Positions 60,951 to 64,000 of a stretch of 64,000 nucleotides of DNA are shown piece after piece; position 1 is the stretch's first letter; each line of letters opens with the position of its first letter. Both the position numbers and the translations under genes were made by a program. Location: positions 38,202 to 102,201 of the forward strand of contig NZ_JBHEEH010000009.1 of the NCBI RefSeq assembly GCF_041929845.1. The letters are read 5' to 3'. Source of the DNA: Paenochrobactrum pullorum (lineage in GTDB: Bacteria; Pseudomonadota; Alphaproteobacteria; Rhizobiales; Rhizobiaceae). Below the pieces are notes generated by a model, which was given only the letters and a program-made list of their open reading frames with translations, was not told the DNA's origin and ran no database searches.

Positions 60951-61898
60951 TCAGGCCGCCTTTGTATCTTTGCGCAGCCTTGGATCAAGCAGCGGATAAA
61001 GTAGGTCAACAATGAGGTTGATGCTGACAAATGTTGCAGCAGACAGCAGGACAACGGCTTGCAAAACAGCCACGTCAAGTGTTGCAACTGCGGATTCAGT
61101 TATGCGGCCAATACCGTTCAAACCAAAGACGGTTTCGGTAACAACGGCGCCAGCCAGCAATTCGCCGAACAGCATGCCGCAGATGGTAAGCACCGGAAAT
61201 GATGCATTGGTAATGACATGTCTCCAAAAGACCCAATTTAGTGAGGCGCCTTTTGCGCGTGCGACCACAACGAAGGGACGTGTCATAACATCATCAATGT
61301 TACGCATCAGGATTTGCGTGATAGGTGCACTGACGGGAACAGCAAGTGTTGCGATTGGCAGAATTAAGCCGATCCATGGGCCGGGATTAATCACTGGTAC
61401 CAGGCGGAAGCGAAAAGAAAATATTTGTATAAGCATAATGCCAAGCCAAAAGACAGGAATGGCAATAAAAAGCGACGGCAACATTGTAATGGCACGGCGA
61501 AGCCATGCGAAAGGTGAAAAATAGGATAGAAAAGACAGTGCGAGACTGAATATTAACGCAAAAAGAAAACCTAAGCCTGCCAGCCTGAAGGTTGCCAGAA
61601 TATTGTCCCCAATCAACGCTGTCACCTTAACACCAGCATGGATGGAGTATCCGAAATCTCCCGTCAATGTGTTCGTAAGAGCCGTAAAATAACGTTGGAG
61701 GGGCGGATTGTCCGAGCCATAAATTTGGCGGATTTCGGCAAGCTGTTCAGGGGAAAGCGCAAAGTCTCCCCCCATATATTTAATAAGCACCGCGTCCCCG
61801 GGCATCATTTGCAATAGCAAAAAAGATAGGGTGAACGCAGCCCACAACACAACAAGTGCTTGGCTCAATCTCGATAGGATATATTTAGAATGGGACAA
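60951..61898 (-). CDS. Peptide ABC transporter permease, DppB type
   Basis: 315 residues. LSRLSQALVVLWAAFTLSFLLLQMMPGDAV is the first helix and motif, then GDFGYSIHAG, ARAKGASLNWVFWRHVITNASFPV as the coupling helix, and TETVFGLNGIGRI with the LLDPRLRKD end. It begins 38 bases after the substrate-binding protein stop. Standard length. Confidence 0.92.
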   Translation of the reverse strand: MSHSKYILSRLSQALVVLWAAFTLSFLLLQMMPGDAVLIKYMGGDFALSPEQLAEIRQIYGSDNPPLQRYFTALTNTLTGDFGYSIHAGVKVTALIGDNILATFRLAGLGFLFALIFSLALSFLSYFSPFAWLRRAITMLPSLFIAIPVFWLGIMLIQIFSFRFRLVPVINPGPWIGLILPIATLAVPVSAPITQILMRNIDDVMTRPFVVVARAKGASLNWVFWRHVITNASFPVLTICGMLFGELLAGAVVTETVFGLNGIGRITESAVATLDVAVLQAVVLLSAATFVSINLIVDLLYPLLDPRLRKDTKAA

Positions 61899-61936
61899 GT
61901 GGATTAAGCCTGAAGTTGTATTGATATTTCAAATAA

Positions 61937-63583
61937 TTACTTGCGATCAAGAGACACGCTATAAAATAGCGGGCGACCTACTGCATCAAAGTCAATGTCT
62001 TTTACGTATGGAGCGCCTGCGAAAGATTGCGGTTCTTCGAAAAGCGGGATAACGTAAGCCTGTTCAATCAGATACTTTTGAGCATCCTGCGTATGGTCCA
62101 GACGTTTGGCAGTATTCGGCTCAGAGGCGATTGCATCAAGAATTGCGTTGAGCTTCGCGTCGACAAATTCTGTTCCTAAACCTTTGCCACCTTGTTGGCG
62201 TAACTGGTCACGTGTTGTCGGATAATACTGACTTTTTAAAACTTCCGGATCAGCACGCTCTACCTTGGTTGGAACTAACGGGGTAACTTCAGGATTCAGG
62301 TCATCTTTTGTACGGGTACCGGCTTCGCCGGCCAGAAGTTTCAGCTCGACACCAACATTTTGCCATTGCTGTGCCAATAGTTGCAGGGTTTCTTTGCTAC
62401 GTGCATAATTGAGCGAGTCATAAACGCCAAGTGAAAGTCTTTTGCCTTCCTTCTCACGAATACCGTCGGCTCCGGTTTTCCAACCTGCTTCATCCAGCAA
62501 TTTTTTGGCCAAGTCTGGATCGAAGACCAATTCGCTGCTGAGATCAATAAAACCTTCAGAAACCGAAGAAAGCGGGGAGCGTGCTTTCGGATAGTTCTCT
62601 GTGAACAATGTATCAATGATTTCTTGGCTATTGGTAGCGTGTAACAAGGCTTGGCGTACTTGACGATCTGCCACGAGTGCATTGCTTGGTCGGAAGGCAA
62701 CAGCATGTGTCGTTCCGCGCGTTTGTGCACCATAAACCGTATAACCGGCGGCCTTTACCTGTGCCTCATCATAGGAATGAACCTGACGAATGAAATCACC
62801 TTGCTGGGATAGAAGTGAGCCAATGCGCACACCATCTTCCGGGACAGTCAGAATAGTAATGCCATCAAGCTTAGCACGACCTTGATGAGACAGTTTTACA
62901 GGTGCCCAGTTATAATCTTTTCGTGCTGCTAGCCGGATTTCAGTGCCGAGTTTTTCACTTGCTACAACGAAAGGTCCTGAACCGATAATATTGGGTGCTT
63001 GACCGAATTCATCTGCTGAAAGAGCAGGTGTTGCAGGTGAAACAATGCCCGATGTCGGCGTGGCGGTTGCCTGTAGGAAACCCGGTGATGATGCCTTGAA
63101 ATAGAATTTTACAGCTTTAGCGTCAACCACTTCACTACGTTCATAGTTGCTGATTGCTTCGGAAATGGTTTGCTTGCGATCGATATTTCCCAGACCATAT
63201 ACATCGAAGTTGGCAGCAATTGCTTTTGCATCGACCGGTGAACCGTCTGAGAATGTTATGCCGTCCCGTAAGTGGAATGTATATTCTGTCGCATCGGAAT
63301 TAATCTCCCAACTTTCTGCAAGCCATGGTTCGATTTCAAGTGTTCGCGGATTTTGATAAGTCAGTTTATCCGTAATTTGATTGAGCACCCCCCCATTTGG
63401 ATAAAAACCTGCCGCTGGCGGATAAAGGCTGGTATGGGGTTGCTTTTCCAAATAAATGAGAGTTCCGCCTGCAGCAGTTTCTTCTTGTGCGTAAGAGGAT
63501 ACCGTATTCAGGTTAATTGCCGTGATTGCATAAATTGCAACTGCAGCCTGAAGAAAATGGCGACGTTTAAATTTTGACAACAA
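61937..63583 (-). CDS. Peptide/nickel-type ABC substrate-binding protein
   Basis: 548 residues. N-terminal MLSKFKRRHFLQAAVAIYAI has an RR pair before a hydrophobic stretch, so either Tat or Sec export is possible; cleavage is probable after SYA near residue 32. SBP_bac_5 fold: QITDKLTYQNPRTLEIEPWLAESWEINSDATEYTFHLRDG near 70-110, GSGPFVVASEKLG and IEQAYVIPLFEEPQSFAG at the end. First gene of the leftward operon. No enzyme is linked to it, so the ligand is open: peptide, opine or metal chelate. Confidence 0.9.
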   Translation of the reverse strand: MLSKFKRRHFLQAAVAIYAITAINLNTVSSYAQEETAAGGTLIYLEKQPHTSLYPPAAGFYPNGGVLNQITDKLTYQNPRTLEIEPWLAESWEINSDATEYTFHLRDGITFSDGSPVDAKAIAANFDVYGLGNIDRKQTISEAISNYERSEVVDAKAVKFYFKASSPGFLQATATPTSGIVSPATPALSADEFGQAPNIIGSGPFVVASEKLGTEIRLAARKDYNWAPVKLSHQGRAKLDGITILTVPEDGVRIGSLLSQQGDFIRQVHSYDEAQVKAAGYTVYGAQTRGTTHAVAFRPSNALVADRQVRQALLHATNSQEIIDTLFTENYPKARSPLSSVSEGFIDLSSELVFDPDLAKKLLDEAGWKTGADGIREKEGKRLSLGVYDSLNYARSKETLQLLAQQWQNVGVELKLLAGEAGTRTKDDLNPEVTPLVPTKVERADPEVLKSQYYPTTRDQLRQQGGKGLGTEFVDAKLNAILDAIASEPNTAKRLDHTQDAQKYLIEQAYVIPLFEEPQSFAGAPYVKDIDFDAVGRPLFYSVSLDRK

Positions 63584-64000
63584 TGATAAGCCCCTATCAT
63601 TAAATAACAGATGTTAGATCGCACTTATCCGAACTTGTTGTGAGCTTATTGTTGTCTGGGACTATGAGTAAGTTGCGTTCATTTTCTTTTTTTATCGAAC
63701 GTTGGAATATTTATAAGCCGCAGTTGGGGTAATTATAATATAATTCCTAACTGTATTTTTCCCTGAAATATTTGGTTTGTTGGTAATGATAACCAGCCTG
63801 CTGCGATGAAGTGCCTAGTCGAGTGTATAGCGAGCTATCTCTAAGGACTTTCCGAATCCTTGTTCGTGGGGCCATTTCAATTGAAGTTTTTTAATGACAT
63901 AGGATTCTAATAGAATATTGATGCCTAGGATGTGGAGCTGATCAAACAATTGTCTTTATTGAGTGTTTTTATTGATTTTTAGGTTTTGACAGTAGAGAGG
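63584..64000. other. Intergenic region at the window end
   Basis: 417 bases upstream of the last binding protein. AT-rich, containing its leftward promoter. I see no ORF, RNA gene or strong hairpin that I can support. AAGGA...TCCTT at about 63844-63861 is a short inverted repeat only. Confidence 0.5.

Noticed and set aside
1..64000. tRNA, rRNA, CRISPR array or prophage
   Set aside because: No cloverleaf-like sequence, rRNA signature, regular direct-repeat array or phage structural gene was noticed; this was by eye, and a tRNAscan or CRISPR search would settle it.

Overview
The window reads as chromosome of an alphaproteobacterium of the order Hyphomicrobiales (Rhizobiales), most like the Bartonellaceae/Brucellaceae. 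This rests on the style of its Dpp/Opp importers, FecI/FecR/TonB units, BioMNY, MatAB, a FixJ-like response regulator and moderate (roughly mid-40s %) GC. A gut-type Bartonella is a reasonable guess, but the genus is an inference. I see no rRNA, tRNA or CRISPR array.

Layout. 1-6.7 kb: the end of a peptide-type ABC importer, then a beta-lactamase-fold hydrolase, AnmK, a GNAT and NagA; this looks like muropeptide import and recycling. 6.8-7.4 kb: a heme oxygenase. 7.5-15.3 kb: a LysR regulator divergent from a complete Dpp-type importer that ends in an M20 peptidase. 15.4-18.3 kb: malonate use (MatA, MatB). 18.5-21.3 kb: an SsuABC/NitT-type importer. 21.4-30.7 kb: two FecI-FecR-TonB receptor signalling units placed head to head as mirror images. 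30.8-31.5 kb: a flavin reductase-like protein.

31.5-38.3 kb is the most unusual part. A leftward operon (60-residue membrane protein, MgtC, histidine kinase, FixJ-like regulator) faces a rightward operon (small membrane protein, CorA-like, small membrane protein, CorA-like, CorA-like). Upstream of the leftward operon are a 17-codon leader ORF starting Met-Pro-Gly-Asp-Pro and two mutually exclusive RNA stems, one of which hides the ribosome binding site of the next gene. This has the form of a Mg2+-responsive attenuator, and the three CorA-like proteins lack the canonical GMN signature. I propose it as a previously undescribed cation-homeostasis island.

38.4-46 kb: lipoate ligase, a MalY/PatB-type C-S lyase, a methyltransferase, a small secreted protein, the biotin importer BioMNY and xylulokinase. 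46.1-53.3 kb: a glutathione/peptide-type importer with an embedded gamma-glutamyltransferase. 53.7-56.3 kb: the nuclease Cho and a ProP-like osmolyte symporter. 56.9-58.4 kb: a graveyard of a decayed IS3-type element plus fragments of an SDR gene and a flavoprotein gene. 58.4-63.6 kb: a fourth peptide-type importer. The last 0.4 kb holds nothing I recognise.

A common theme is scavenging: four Dpp/Opp importers, three of them next to a hydrolase that could open the imported substrate, alongside uptake systems for iron or heme, biotin, malonate and divalent cations.
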